Assembly (NCBI GenBank): GCA_019915015.1
Contig: JAHBBC010000004.1
Location: 496,001-560,000, forward strand
Length of the DNA: 64,000 bases
Source of the DNA: Auriscalpium vulgare
Taxonomy: Eukaryota > Basidiomycota > Agaricomycetes > Russulales > Auriscalpiaceae
Reading direction: 5' to 3'
This document shows, piece after piece, positions 10,437-20,121 of this stretch. Both the position numbers and the translations under genes were made by a program. Position 1 is the stretch's first letter, and every line of letters begins with the position of its first letter. The notes under the pieces are model-generated. The model was not told the DNA's origin, ran no database searches, and worked only from the letters and a program-made list of their open reading frames with translations.

Positions 10437-11847
10437 CAGCTTTGTAGGATATGTACAGTACTTGTTGACCTTCTATCTTCTCCTGCCCTACAAGACAATT
10501 TGCTCTTTGCATCAATTTCTTTCCCCTTCTTTGGTACTTTGGGAAAAGATATATATATATAAAGCTACAATTATTGTGATTTGCAAAATGGATGAGATTC
10601 ACTGAAAAAAAGAGTTCAGAGGTCTTCGACCCGTGGGCTGCGGCGCCACCAGGTGCCGTGGCTTCGCTCTTGACTCCAACGCTTACACATCACCGCTGCT
10701 TCCCACAACATGTGACGTGTTGTCGCTGTCGTGCTGACGTGCCATGAGACATCGACAACATGTATCTCAGCTTCTACTGCACCTGTGGAGGTGGTTCTGG
10801 GCTCAATCGAGATAGTGATGTATACTATCATGACTGATTCACATATACATGCAATTCTATGGTGCTACTGTGGATAGAAATTACATACATGTGAAAATGA
10901 AATACAACTCTTTTGCCGTGAAATACAGCATCAGATAAACTCTTGGGCATCTTAGGAATACATGACATCCAAGCCCTTGATTGAGCCTGGAACCGCCTCC
11001 ATAGGCGTAGTGGAAGCCAAGATACACATTGTCGATGTCGTGTGGCACGTCAGCACAACGGTGACGGCACTGATACACATCGCTCCATGCTGCGAGGCGA
11101 TCATTACAGAATTTTCGCACTTTCATCAAGTCGACAGACACACAATTCTGAAGATCGCAGCATCGCACAGCAGTGCTCCGACCACCTGATTAGTTCTTCC
11201 AACCGCTCGCAAGATTGGAGTCTTGCAGAGCAGTCACGCAATCGGAATCATACCTTGAACACCACACTCGCGCCAGCGACGCTGTCGCACGCAGCACACA
11301 CAGTCATCCGACCACTTGCTCGTTGTTCCAACTGCCACCATGTGACCTTGAGCACAGCACCTCCCACAGCTGTCACAATGCGTCGGAATTCCATCAGACA
11401 TGTTTACTGTTGAGATTGGCATCAGAATGTATGCACGATGCCACTCCAGTCACTGTGACATCTGTATTCCTCTGCAGTCGCACTATTGTCCTCTGACCAT
11501 TGTTCACCTCAGTTCTTGTACTCACACTGCATCGTTCTGATCCCAATTGTTTTGTATTTTTATCAGCGTCCCGATTATTGCCTCAGGATTCTGACCACCA
11601 TTCCGGAGCATTCTTACCGGAAGAATAATCACAACGTCACAACATTGCAACACTCACCTCCGACCACCTAGTGCATCGGAGCATGCAGGATGTTGAGCTA
11701 CCACCCAGTGATAGAGACAATCCCCAAGCCTAGACTGTCAGCAATTTTGCTTGGGTATATTTAATGGCCAAGCCCCTCTCCCCCCTGCCCCCTAAATGAT
11801 TAAGAGTAATTGTACTGCCATGCTTGCACTGGCCATTTCCCACCAAG

Positions 11848-13618
11848 TCCAGGATATCCCGGAGGAATGCCTCCGGGTGGACCCTATGGACCGCCTGGAG
11901 GTGGAGGACCACCTGGAGGGCCACCCGGTGGAGGCGGAGGGCCGCCTCCGGGGTGGGGTTACCCTTGGCAGTGGCACGGTTATCCCAACAATCCTCAAGG
12001 TAACCTGAACCTCGGGCCGAGGTTAAAGGAAGAGCTAAGGCCCGATCATTTGCCCAGCTGGGATGGGAACAAACATACCGCTATTGCATACTTCGCCGAT
12101 GTTCAGGAATTAGCGGTAATGAATGAGTCGCTTCCCGCGGCCATGGGACGTTGGCTATGGACGCAGCTCAAGGACAACTCGCGAGTGAAGCGGTGGTGGA
12201 TCCAGGTGTCGAGGCGCATGAAAACCTACATGATGGCCAACCACTTGAATTGGCTGAACGGTCTCAAATCCGTATTCCTGGGACGTCAATGGCAGTTGGA
12301 ACGGAACATGGAATTCACGGAGATGTTCTTCCGTCAAAAGAGACATGAACGTGAAATGCCCGAGGATTACCTACAGAGGCGCATTATGTATGCTCGCGCT
12401 CTCCTGAACACGGATAACGGAGGACCCGAAGAAGCCCAGATCGTCCTTCGCAACGTACCCTCTAGCTGGATGACGACTCTGAATGTGCCGTTACCATTAA
12501 GCACGGACGATCTCACTCGAAGGGCTCAGGATAACGCCTTAGCTCTAATTGCTGCTTCGCGTAATTCCAGCGATTTGGTATCTAAAGAAGAGATACCACA
12601 GTTAGTCCGGCAAGCGATACGTGAAGAGAATGCCCGGCCCTTCCGGCCTAGAGCATTCCGCGGCCGTAATGATAGAGGCCAAGCATCCGTCCATCTAGCT
12701 TCCGGGAACGGGGATGAAGCTGAAGAAGCTGATTTCCCTATCGTTAATGAAGATGACGAGGAGAATCTAAGTGCCCCGGACCAAGTCGACCCCGCCGTAT
12801 CAGCACAAGTATTCGCTACGGTGCCCATTCTATTAGGAGAGGACTTCCACCAAGCTTATGAGTTGGCTGTTGAACGAAACTTGGAATCAGGAACTCGAGT
12901 ATACTTCGAAGGACGGAAATACGAGGTTCTAGCTGAAAGAGTTCAAGAGTCAAATGGGAAGGAAGCTCGGATAGCGAAAAGGGTACTGGGGGCTCCACTG
13001 GCACGCTTTATTCTCGCCAAAGCTCATCGTCGGAACAAGGCGAAGCGCAGAGTCTTGAGAAAGGATGCGGAAGGTCCACGAAGCGTGCGGGTATCTAGTG
13101 ACGTCAAAATTCCCCCACATTCAGTGAAGCGTGTACAAGTCTCCGCTAGCTTCACGGACGAGCGCACTTGGATGGTAGAGAAATCTATGGTAGCTTCTTC
13201 CAGAGCTCCCGTCTTCGTAGTTCCCAATACTCTTCTGAACCAATCGTCTCCGTACATCCCGGTAGCGAATACGTCAGCGCACCCTAAGATGCTGCGGAAA
13301 GGAGAAGTCGTAGGACATCTGGTCGACCCTGCTAAATTCCTGGATGCCCCCGGGAGTGTCGAGAATTCGGAAGCTTTAGCAAATCACGCAAGCGTCCTCA
13401 AGCAGTTAGTACACGCGAACTTAAACTTGCAATCTGAAGTAAGAGATGCGGAAGTCAGGGTTGCTCCCGAAAGGCCGACGGAAGCCGTCGAGCCAGAACC
13501 TCAGGAAGAGGAGATTTGGGGGCCCAAAACTGCTGAAGTGCCCGATCCAACCATATGGCCATCTCAAGACATGGAAGAGCTCCTCGATGTAGGGCAACTT
13601 CCGGAGGAGCTGAGAGAA
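11848..13618 (+). pseudogene. gag: Gag, 3' part, plus remnant of the protease region
   Basis: Continues the Gly/Pro-rich tract directly after element B, then a Gag-like domain (RPDHLPSWDGNKHTAIAYF ... RRWIMYA-like helical region, about 12000-12560). After an acidic linker (12700-12800) comes TVPILLGEDFHQAYEL, which resembles the end of a retroviral-type aspartic protease, followed by the usual linker into RT. I see no CCHC zinc knuckle and no DSG/DTG catalytic motif between about 12650 and 12820, so an internal deletion seems to have removed both. It ends at TGA 13619-13621, in the same frame as pol. Confidence 0.8.
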
Positions 13619-13621
13619 TGA

Positions 13622-16483
13622 GCTTGGGAAATGCTGCGACGCAGACAACGAGCATTTGGATTTGATGGAAGATTGGGAAAGCACCAATCGAGGGTGCACA
13701 TTCGTACCGAGGACGGACAAGTGCCTATAGCCGTGCCCATGTACGGGAGCTCTCCGGCCAAACGAATGGTTATTGAAGAGCAACTTAATGTGTGGTTTGA
13801 GCAAGGGGTCATTGAACCATCCGTTAGCCCTTGGAGCGCTCCGGTCGTCATCGTCTACCGAAATAACAAGCCAAGATTTTGTGTAGACTACCGGAAGCTC
13901 AACGCAGTCACTGTCCCAGACGAATTTCCTATTCCACGCCAGTCTGAGATTCTTTCTTCACTCTCAGGATCTCAAGTCTTGTCATCTCTGGACGCTCTAG
14001 CCGGATTCACTCAGTTAGAGATGGCCCCGGAGGATGTAGAGAAAACTGCCTTTCGCACGCACAAAGGGCTCTTCCAGTTTTTGAGGATGCCCTTCGGACT
14101 ACGTAACGGCCCTTCGATCATCCAACGCGTCATGCAAGAGATCTTGTCCCCGTACCTCTGGTTGTTTTGCCTGGTCTACATAGACGACATAGTGGTTTAT
14201 TCGAGGAGCTATGAAGAACACATTGAACATTTGGACAAAGTACTCGGAGCCATTGAGAAATCAGGAATTACATTATCTCCGAAGAAATGTCATCTTTTCT
14301 ATAGTTCCATCATTCTACTCGGACACAAAGTCTCTCGGTTAGGTTTGTCGATGCACAAACAAAAGGTGGAAGCCATCTTGAAGATGCCGAGGCCTACTAA
14401 GGTGGCCGAATTACGCACGTTCCTGGGGATGGCGGTGTATTTTTCAGCATTCATACCACACTACGCTACACTTGCAACTCCTCTATTCTCGCTGACCCGG
14501 AAGGGAGCTGCATGGAATTGGCGTGCCGAACACGAAAGAGCCTTCGAAGAGATCAAGAAAGCTCTATCTCGTGCTCCGGTACTGGCGCATCCGGAGATGG
14601 GGAAGCCCTATCGGTTGTATACGGATGCTTCCGGAGACGGTCTAGGAGTTACTTTGCAACAAGTGCAAATAATGGCCTTGAAAGATCTGAAAGGAACGAG
14701 GACTTATGAGCGTGTCCGTCGGGCATACGAGTCGGGGAAGCCGGTTCCCAAGCTCACGACCACTTTATCGAGCAAGATTATTGACTGTGATTACGAGAGC
14801 TCCTGGGGAAGCTCTTTCGAGGATACGACCGTACAAGTCGAAAGGGTAGTAGGATATTGGAGTCGAACTTTCAAAGCAGCGGAAAGGAACTATTCTGCAA
14901 CGGAGAGGGAGGCTCTAGCCGCTAAAGAAGGGCTCGTAAAATTCCAGCCGTTCATCGAAGGCGAACGTATCTTACTCGTCACTGATCACGCGGCTCTTCA
15001 ATGGGCAAAGACGTATGAAAACAATAATCGACGACTGGGAGCTTGGGGAACTGTCTTCTCGGCTTACGCTCCGGGCCTGGAGATCATTCATCGTCCGGGT
15101 AGGGTACACTCCAATGTAGATCCCATCTCTCGCTTGCTCGAAGGCGTGCCCAGTTATGTAACTCCTAACGACAAAGACTCACCCGCTCTAACGCTCACCA
15201 AGTTGTCCGAGTCTCCTCTGAGGGGCAACTCCGTAGGAGAATTAGAGAAGTCCGTACAATTGGTATTAACGGACTGGAACGACGGCTTGTTTAATCCGCC
15301 ACATCATTGTTTCCAAGTTACGACCCGTTCCTACAAGACGGCTAGTAAGAACCTAGATTCGGAACGCGCGACGAAGGACTACATCTCGGGGGAGCCATCG
15401 TTGGAAGCCGACACAGGAGAGATCAGGGCGTCTGACCTGTCAGAGCATATCGATCTGTACGACAAGCAGCGAGCCTGGGAAGCCGCAAATCCCCCTCCTA
15501 CTATTCATGTCCACATGGATAAGAGTTATCTGCAATCCTTTCTGCAAGGATATAAAGCGGATGCCGCTTTCAAGCAGAGATGGGAAAGTACTAGTACTTC
15601 TCCGGATTCTTGGGATGCGGGACAGCGATATTTCAAGGACGAGAAAGGACTGCTATACTTTAGAGATGCGGATTTCCAACCCCGGCTTTGTGTTCCCAAA
15701 TCCCTGCGAGCCAGTCTGCTCCTTCAAGCTCATGAATCTCCATTCGAATCGGCTCATGCCGGCGCAGAGAAACTATGGCAGCTCATGAGCGGAAAATTCT
15801 TTTGGCCTTCAATGAAGAAAGACGTACAACGGTTCTGTGACACCTGCGATGTATGCCAGAAAATCAAGCACAGGAACTTTACTAAGTTCGGCCGTTTGAT
15901 TCCGAATCCAGTTCCGCGACGCCCCTACGAATCTGTATCGCTGGATTTAGTGACTGGCCTACCTTGGTCGCTAGAGTTCAATGCTGTCCTGGTTACAGTC
16001 GATCGAATGTCAAAACATGCGCAGTTTATCCCTACTACGACTGGCCTAACAGCCGAAGGATTCGCGAAGCTTTTTGTCAATCATGTCATCTGCAGGTTCG
16101 GCGTGCCCGATAACATAGTTTCCGATCGTGATCCTAGGTGGACTTCTGACTTCTGGAAAGGGGTGTCGAAAGCGCTCAAAACTAGAATGTCTCTATCATC
16201 CTCGCATCATCCTCAGCACGATGGACAGACGGAAATCGTAAATCAGAAGCTGGAGATCATGCTACGCGCCTATGTCGCTACGGACAAGACGAGTTGGGCC
16301 GAATGGTTGCCGCTGCTTGAACACGCTTATAATAATCTTCCCCATTCGTCCACGGGGATGAGTCCTCATTTCATACTCTATGGGTTCCAACCCAAATCCA
16401 GCTTAGATTTTGCGCAGGCAGAAGGAGCGGAAGCCGCTCCGCAGGACGCGCTATTGAATGACCGATCCGATGATTTCGTGTGA
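13622..16483 (+). CDS. pol: Pol: reverse transcriptase, RNase H, integrase core
   Basis: The frame is continuous with gag across a single TGA (13619-13621). RT has the YIDDIV active site (about 14177-14194) within a fingers/palm region starting FCVDYRKLNAV. RNase H shows YTDASGDGLG and a later TDHAALQWAK. Integrase has an HHCC zinc domain (H..H then CDTCDVC, about 15730-15860) and DDE residues in SLDLVTG, SDRDPRW and HDGQTEI (about 15940, 16120, 16220). It copies the RNA genome to cDNA and inserts it. A second in-frame TGA (16481-16483) separates it from the chromodomain part. All catalytic motifs I can check are present. Confidence 0.95.
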   Translation, partial: AWEMLRRRQRAFGFDGRLGKHQSRVHIRTEDGQVPIAVPMYGSSPAKRMVIEEQLNVWFEQGVIEPSVSPWSAPVVIVYRNNKPRFCVDYRKLNAVTVPDEFPIPRQSEILSSLSGSQVLSSLDALAGFTQLEMAPEDVEKTAFRTHKGLFQFLRMPFGLRNGPSIIQRVMQEILSPYLWLFCLVYIDDIVVYSRSYEEHIEHLDKVLGAIEKSGITLSPKKCHLFYSSIILLGHKVSRLGLSMHKQKVEAILKMPRPTKVAELRTFLGMAVYFSAFIPHYATLATPLFSLTRKGAAWNWRAEHERAFEEIKKALSRAPVLAHPEMGKPYRLYTDASGDGLGVTLQQVQIMALKDLKGTRTYERVRRAYESGKPVPKLTTTLSSKIIDCDYESSWGSSFEDTTVQVERVVGYWSRTFKAAERNYSATEREALAAKEGLVKFQPFIEGERILLVTDHAALQWAKTYENNNRRLGAWGTVFSAYAPGLEIIHRPGRVHSNVDPISRLLEGVPSYVTPNDKDSPALTLTKLSESPLRGNSVGELEKSVQLVLTDWNDGLFNPPHHCFQVTTRSYKTASKNLDSERATKDYISGEPSLEADTGEIRASDLSEHIDLYDKQRAWEAANPPPTIHVHMDKSYLQSFLQGYKADAAFKQRWESTSTSPDSWDAGQRYFKDEKGLLYFRDADFQPRLCVPKSLRASLLLQAHESPFESAHAGAEKLWQLMSGKFFWPSMKKDVQRFCDTCDVCQKIKHRNFTKFGRLIPNPVPRRPYESVSLDLVTGLPWSLEFNAVLVTVDRMSKHAQFIPTTTGLTAEGFAKLFVNHVICRFGVPDNIVSDRDPRWTSDFWKGVSKALKTRMSLSSSHHPQHDGQTEIVNQKLEIMLRAYVATDKTSWAEWLPLLEHAYNNLPHSSTGMSPHFILYGFQPKSSLDFAQAEGAEAAPQDALLNDRSDDFV

Positions 16484-17044
16484 CTCATGCAATACCATAG
16501 GGAAAGCGCGAGGATGGCTCTCGCGCGAGCTCAGTTGAAACAGAGCGAATCCTACAACAAGGGTAGACGAGAGTTAGAATTCAAGGTCGGAGATCAAGTC
16601 CTGGTGAATCCTCATTCTTTGGAATGGTTGGAAAGTAAAGGGGAAGGGAGCAAGCTAGTACAGCGTGCAGTTGGTCCATTCGAAGTTCAGGAGCGTATTA
16701 ACCCCAAAGTCTACCGTCTCCGACTTCCCGACAATTACCCTGGCTCCAATGTCCTTAATCTCGAACATTTGCGTCTGTACAGACCATCAGATCCCGAATT
16801 CGGGCATCGCACTGTGTTACCAGACACCCGTTCAGACAAGCCAGCTTCTGAAGAATATCATGTCGATAAGATTGTCGGTCATCGTTACGATAAGCGCAGG
16901 AAGCAGATGCTCTACCTCATTCGTTGGGAGGGGTATTCGCCGCTATACGACTCATGGGCAACCGCCACGGATTTACGGAACGCACCCCAACGATTATTCT
17001 CTTACCGACGGGACGCGGGCTTGGCAGGTCCTGCTAAACGATGA
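16484..17044 (+). CDS. pol: Integrase C-terminal part with chromodomain
   Basis: Same frame as the integrase core, after TGA 16481-16483. The first ~100 residues resemble the GPY/F-type integrase tail (VGDQVLVNPHSLEW, then VGPFEVQERINPKVY). The end is a chromodomain (EYHVDKIVGHR .. LYLIRWEGYSPLYDSW), with the aromatic residues expected for binding methylated histone tails. This marks the element as a chromovirus that targets heterochromatin. In an intact relative this would be fused to the integrase. Confidence 0.9.
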   Translation, partial: LMQYHRESARMALARAQLKQSESYNKGRRELEFKVGDQVLVNPHSLEWLESKGEGSKLVQRAVGPFEVQERINPKVYRLRLPDNYPGSNVLNLEHLRLYRPSDPEFGHRTVLPDTRSDKPASEEYHVDKIVGHRYDKRRKQMLYLIRWEGYSPLYDSWATATDLRNAPQRLFSYRRDAGLAGPAKR

Positions 17045-17276
17045 AGCAGGATCGCCTCCATGTATATAATTTCTTCTGATTTTATTTCTTGATGTACTAT
17101 TCATCGCTAAGAGCACCACCTTTTAATTCTATCTTACTTATTCTACGCGACGCGACTGCAGCACGTGACCCCGCCGGGCGCCACCGCCTCGAGGCGCGCT
17201 TAGACGGAGAACGGACGACTCGGGTCCCTCTTCTTTGTCTCGAACCATCACTTCGCCTCTACCCCGTCAAACGCAA

Positions 17277-18419
17277 ATGTCGTCGTGGGCACAACCATCG
17301 TATGGTTGGGGAGCGGAAGCCGCTCCCACGCCCCCGCCGGCAGGGAAACTGCGAGACATTGCGCGTCGACGGCGCGCCGGAGACCCCAAGGCAGTTTACG
17401 ATGAATCGGTCAAGCCATACAGCATAGTGACGTCCGGAGGATATCTCGCCGAAGTATACACGTCTTCAGTTCCAGGAGTTCAATGGGTGGGATTCGGAAT
17501 GGATCCAACGCCGTGCGGACGCTCGCCGGTGCCCTTACCTTCGCGAACTGCTTTACACGCGACTCCCCCATTTCGTTATCGATCGGACGGTCCAGACATT
17601 CCCATCGAATGGTGGGATTACAAACGACCTTGGCTGGCTTATCGCCCGCTGCCCAACGATAGCACCAACGACAAGTGGGTGTATAACGATCAAGCGGACG
17701 GGAACGGCTTCGTACGTGTCGGCAACGACCGGTATCAATGCGCTCCGAAGGCCTTATCGTGGTTAACGGAGTACACAGGCCATATGATGCAGATCGGAGA
17801 GGCCATGCAGAAGTACTTGGGTTACGATGCGGCACCACTACGTATCCCTGCCATGACCCGAGAGCCAGCGGTTAAAGGCGACCTCAAGAAACAACTCTCG
17901 ATCATTCGTCGTTCTATGCACGAGTGGATGGCTTTCGTGGTATTTCTCGCAACTCATGCGGGTCATGGCTGGGAAGCAATCCCTCTCCCTGTAGCTGGTT
18001 GGACCAATACAATCATCATTTGGCTTTCAGGAGAGCGCGTGGGCACCCTCATAGACTTTCATCTCCCTCGAATCACCTGGCCGAATGTTCAAGAACTCTA
18101 CCTTCATGGCGCGAACCCTCGGTATCTGTGGCACTTCGGGTTGGAGAAACCTGAGTTAGAAGTGCTCAACCCTCGCAATCTAGGTGCGCGAGAAATCGGA
18201 GCGGTAACACGTGAACGAGACAAACGCTTGCGCAAGTGGGAGAAAAATGCCGAGAACTTGAAGCATAGGACAAACGAACTGCTCCGCAAAGACCGTATTC
18301 GAAAAGTCAGTGAAGTCCGTCGCTGGCACGAACAGATGGATTCGGACGACCCCTCCACGAGGCGGTACATCGCAGCCAAGCACGTGAAGGATGGCGAGTA
18401 CATGGGATGTGCGGTTCGG
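17277..18419 (+). pseudogene. Third retrotransposon ORF, 5' part
   Basis: Starts at ATG 17277, downstream of the chromodomain stop and before the 3' LTR, in the position of an env or accessory gene. Residues include a Pro-rich start, a Trp-rich middle (IEWWDYKRPWLAYRPLP) and a basic helical segment with many Lys/Arg/Glu near the break. No signal peptide or transmembrane segment is seen, so an envelope protein is unlikely. The frame runs in phase up to codon CGG at 18417-18419, where the Plavaka-type element begins. It resumes at TTT 31703. I do not recognise the domain. Confidence 0.75.
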
Positions 18420-18689
18420 TTGAATCATCATCTGGAAACCTACCCCTCTCTAATTATTTGTCTTACAGGGTCTAACCCTCCCTAAAATGAAAATGTCAGA
18501 ATCTGAATCTCAAATTTGGCGTGTGGGTAGGTCCAAGTGGGGACATCACACACACAAAGAATGAAGCAGATTGGGCTGCAGACCAATGAGCAATCTCATT
18601 TACAAAGTTATCCTTAGATATTAAGGGAAATGTCACACAACAAGTCGCGCTGATGGACACAACCAGGTAGTAGGGCAGAATGCGTAACG

Positions 18690-19900
18690 TAGCACCAATC
18701 CCTAGAGCGCTGCAGAGATGTCGGTGTGTGTGCGAGCGAGCGTCAGGAGTCCCGGAGTAAGCGACGACCGTCTCCGATCAATCGTACTGCGATCCGATCG
18801 AGAGCGCAGCAACGACGAGGCGATCGATCGACTCTCCGACCGATCGGAAAGCGAGGCTTCGACGTACGACGTCGGAAGGCTGCGACGCGACTGCGATCGA
18901 GGACTCGGGCAAAGGGGCAACAACGATGGAACAAGATGAGGGCGATAAGACGGGAAGCGAGAACAAAGGCTAAGGCGATGGCTGAGGCTGAGGCGCGAGA
19001 GCAGTCAACCGATGTTGACCGCTATACGATACGACGAGGGCGAGAGTGCACGACTTGTGCTCGGAGCGATGAGGGGGGAACGTAACTTGCATTTCGCAGA
19101 GTATCCGACGACTATTTATACGTTGCGACGAGTACAGTGCGTGTCCGATCGAGTAAGTACGGAAACATCGGAAAGACAAAAGAAAAGATAGCGGCGTCTT
19201 GTCAAATGGTGCGGACAATGTGCGAGAGTCATGCGACGGTCAGACGACGAGGAACGAGGCGGGGGACGATGTCGAGCGAACGATCAGCGCTGTCAAGGGA
19301 CAAAGGAAACGGCGCGGGAAACAATCCTCTCTGTCGTCGACTGTGGGAAACAGCGTCGGGAAGCGCGGGAACGGACAATGCGCGCCATATCGAGCGCGAT
19401 AGCGGTGGTCCGATGATGTGGGCACGAGGCTGCGCCTTCCGATTGCGAACATTCGGAGTGCACCACTCTCGACGCGGTCGCGACTGGGTCACGTGTCGTT
19501 CGCAAGTCGCGTCGTGACTGCGGGGGCGTAGCGCGGGTCGTAAGGCGCTAGTACGCATCGGAGGGAAGCGGGCGAGTCGGTAGCGCTGAATCGGAGGACG
19601 TCGGGGTAGTCGGACTCGTGTGGCGGACAATGGGCAAGCGGACAATGAGCGACTGAGGCGGTACTCGGATGGCGTGAGAGCTCCGGAGCTGCGTAGCGCC
19701 GAGCGTGGCTGTCGTGCGACCAGGCTGTGCGAGTCTGATGGAAATCTGATGCGTCGTGACGGGCATGGGAAATGCTGTGCTGGCAAGCGTGTGGCGACTG
19801 TGGGCGCGTGGTGCGAGCAGCGTGGGAGTCGGCGGGGCGTTCCGATCGTGGCGCAGGAAGGCCGAGGTCACGTGACCGAGGACTTGGTCGAAAATGCGAA
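18690..19900. repeat. Diverged repeat shared with element D
   Basis: GC-rich DNA with many Arg-rich spurious frames. Blocks such as GGGCAACAACGATGGAACAAGATGAG and a TATTTATA-containing stretch near 19110 match a more AT-rich version within element D (about 46430-47660), in the same order. It may be a relic LTR or promoter. No gene is supported. Confidence 0.5.
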
Positions 19901-20121
19901 AAGACAGTCGAGATCCCCTCCCAGCGCGGGACGGGGCTTGTCAGCGCGTGACCTACATGTCACCTCTAGTGCCACACCCACTCTCTATCGCAATAGCAAC
20001 CATTCCTGAGTAGCTTGCCAATGAGAACACATAATGAACACATATTTCAAGTCCAATATACCGTGTATTTACATCAAAATGACCAAACTAACCATTCCAA
20101 TTTGAAGTATCAGTTAACAGC

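Larger units (their letters stand above)
9281..11847 (+). mobile_element. Element B: HINE-like element inserted in gag
   Basis: The left end TTACGATTACTCTTAATCG abuts gag codons. The right end carries the inverted copy (GATTAAGAGTAATTGTA, about 11795-11812) plus the conserved tail to CACCAAG, with host T at 11848. Joining 9280 to 11848 gives an uninterrupted gag frame with no duplicated bases, so the element is exactly 2567 bp. It contains hairpin 10243-10302 and a tRNA-like module (minus, 10367-10436), and is a shorter relative of element D (46257-49632, opposite orientation). Short ORFs inside do not resemble proteins. Confidence 0.9.

Noticed and set aside
9270..11857. CCTGGAAAT/CCAGGATAT as a 9-bp duplication around B
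   Set aside because: Two mismatches, and the Gly/Pro-rich tract is itself repetitive; exact zero-duplication removal restores the frame.
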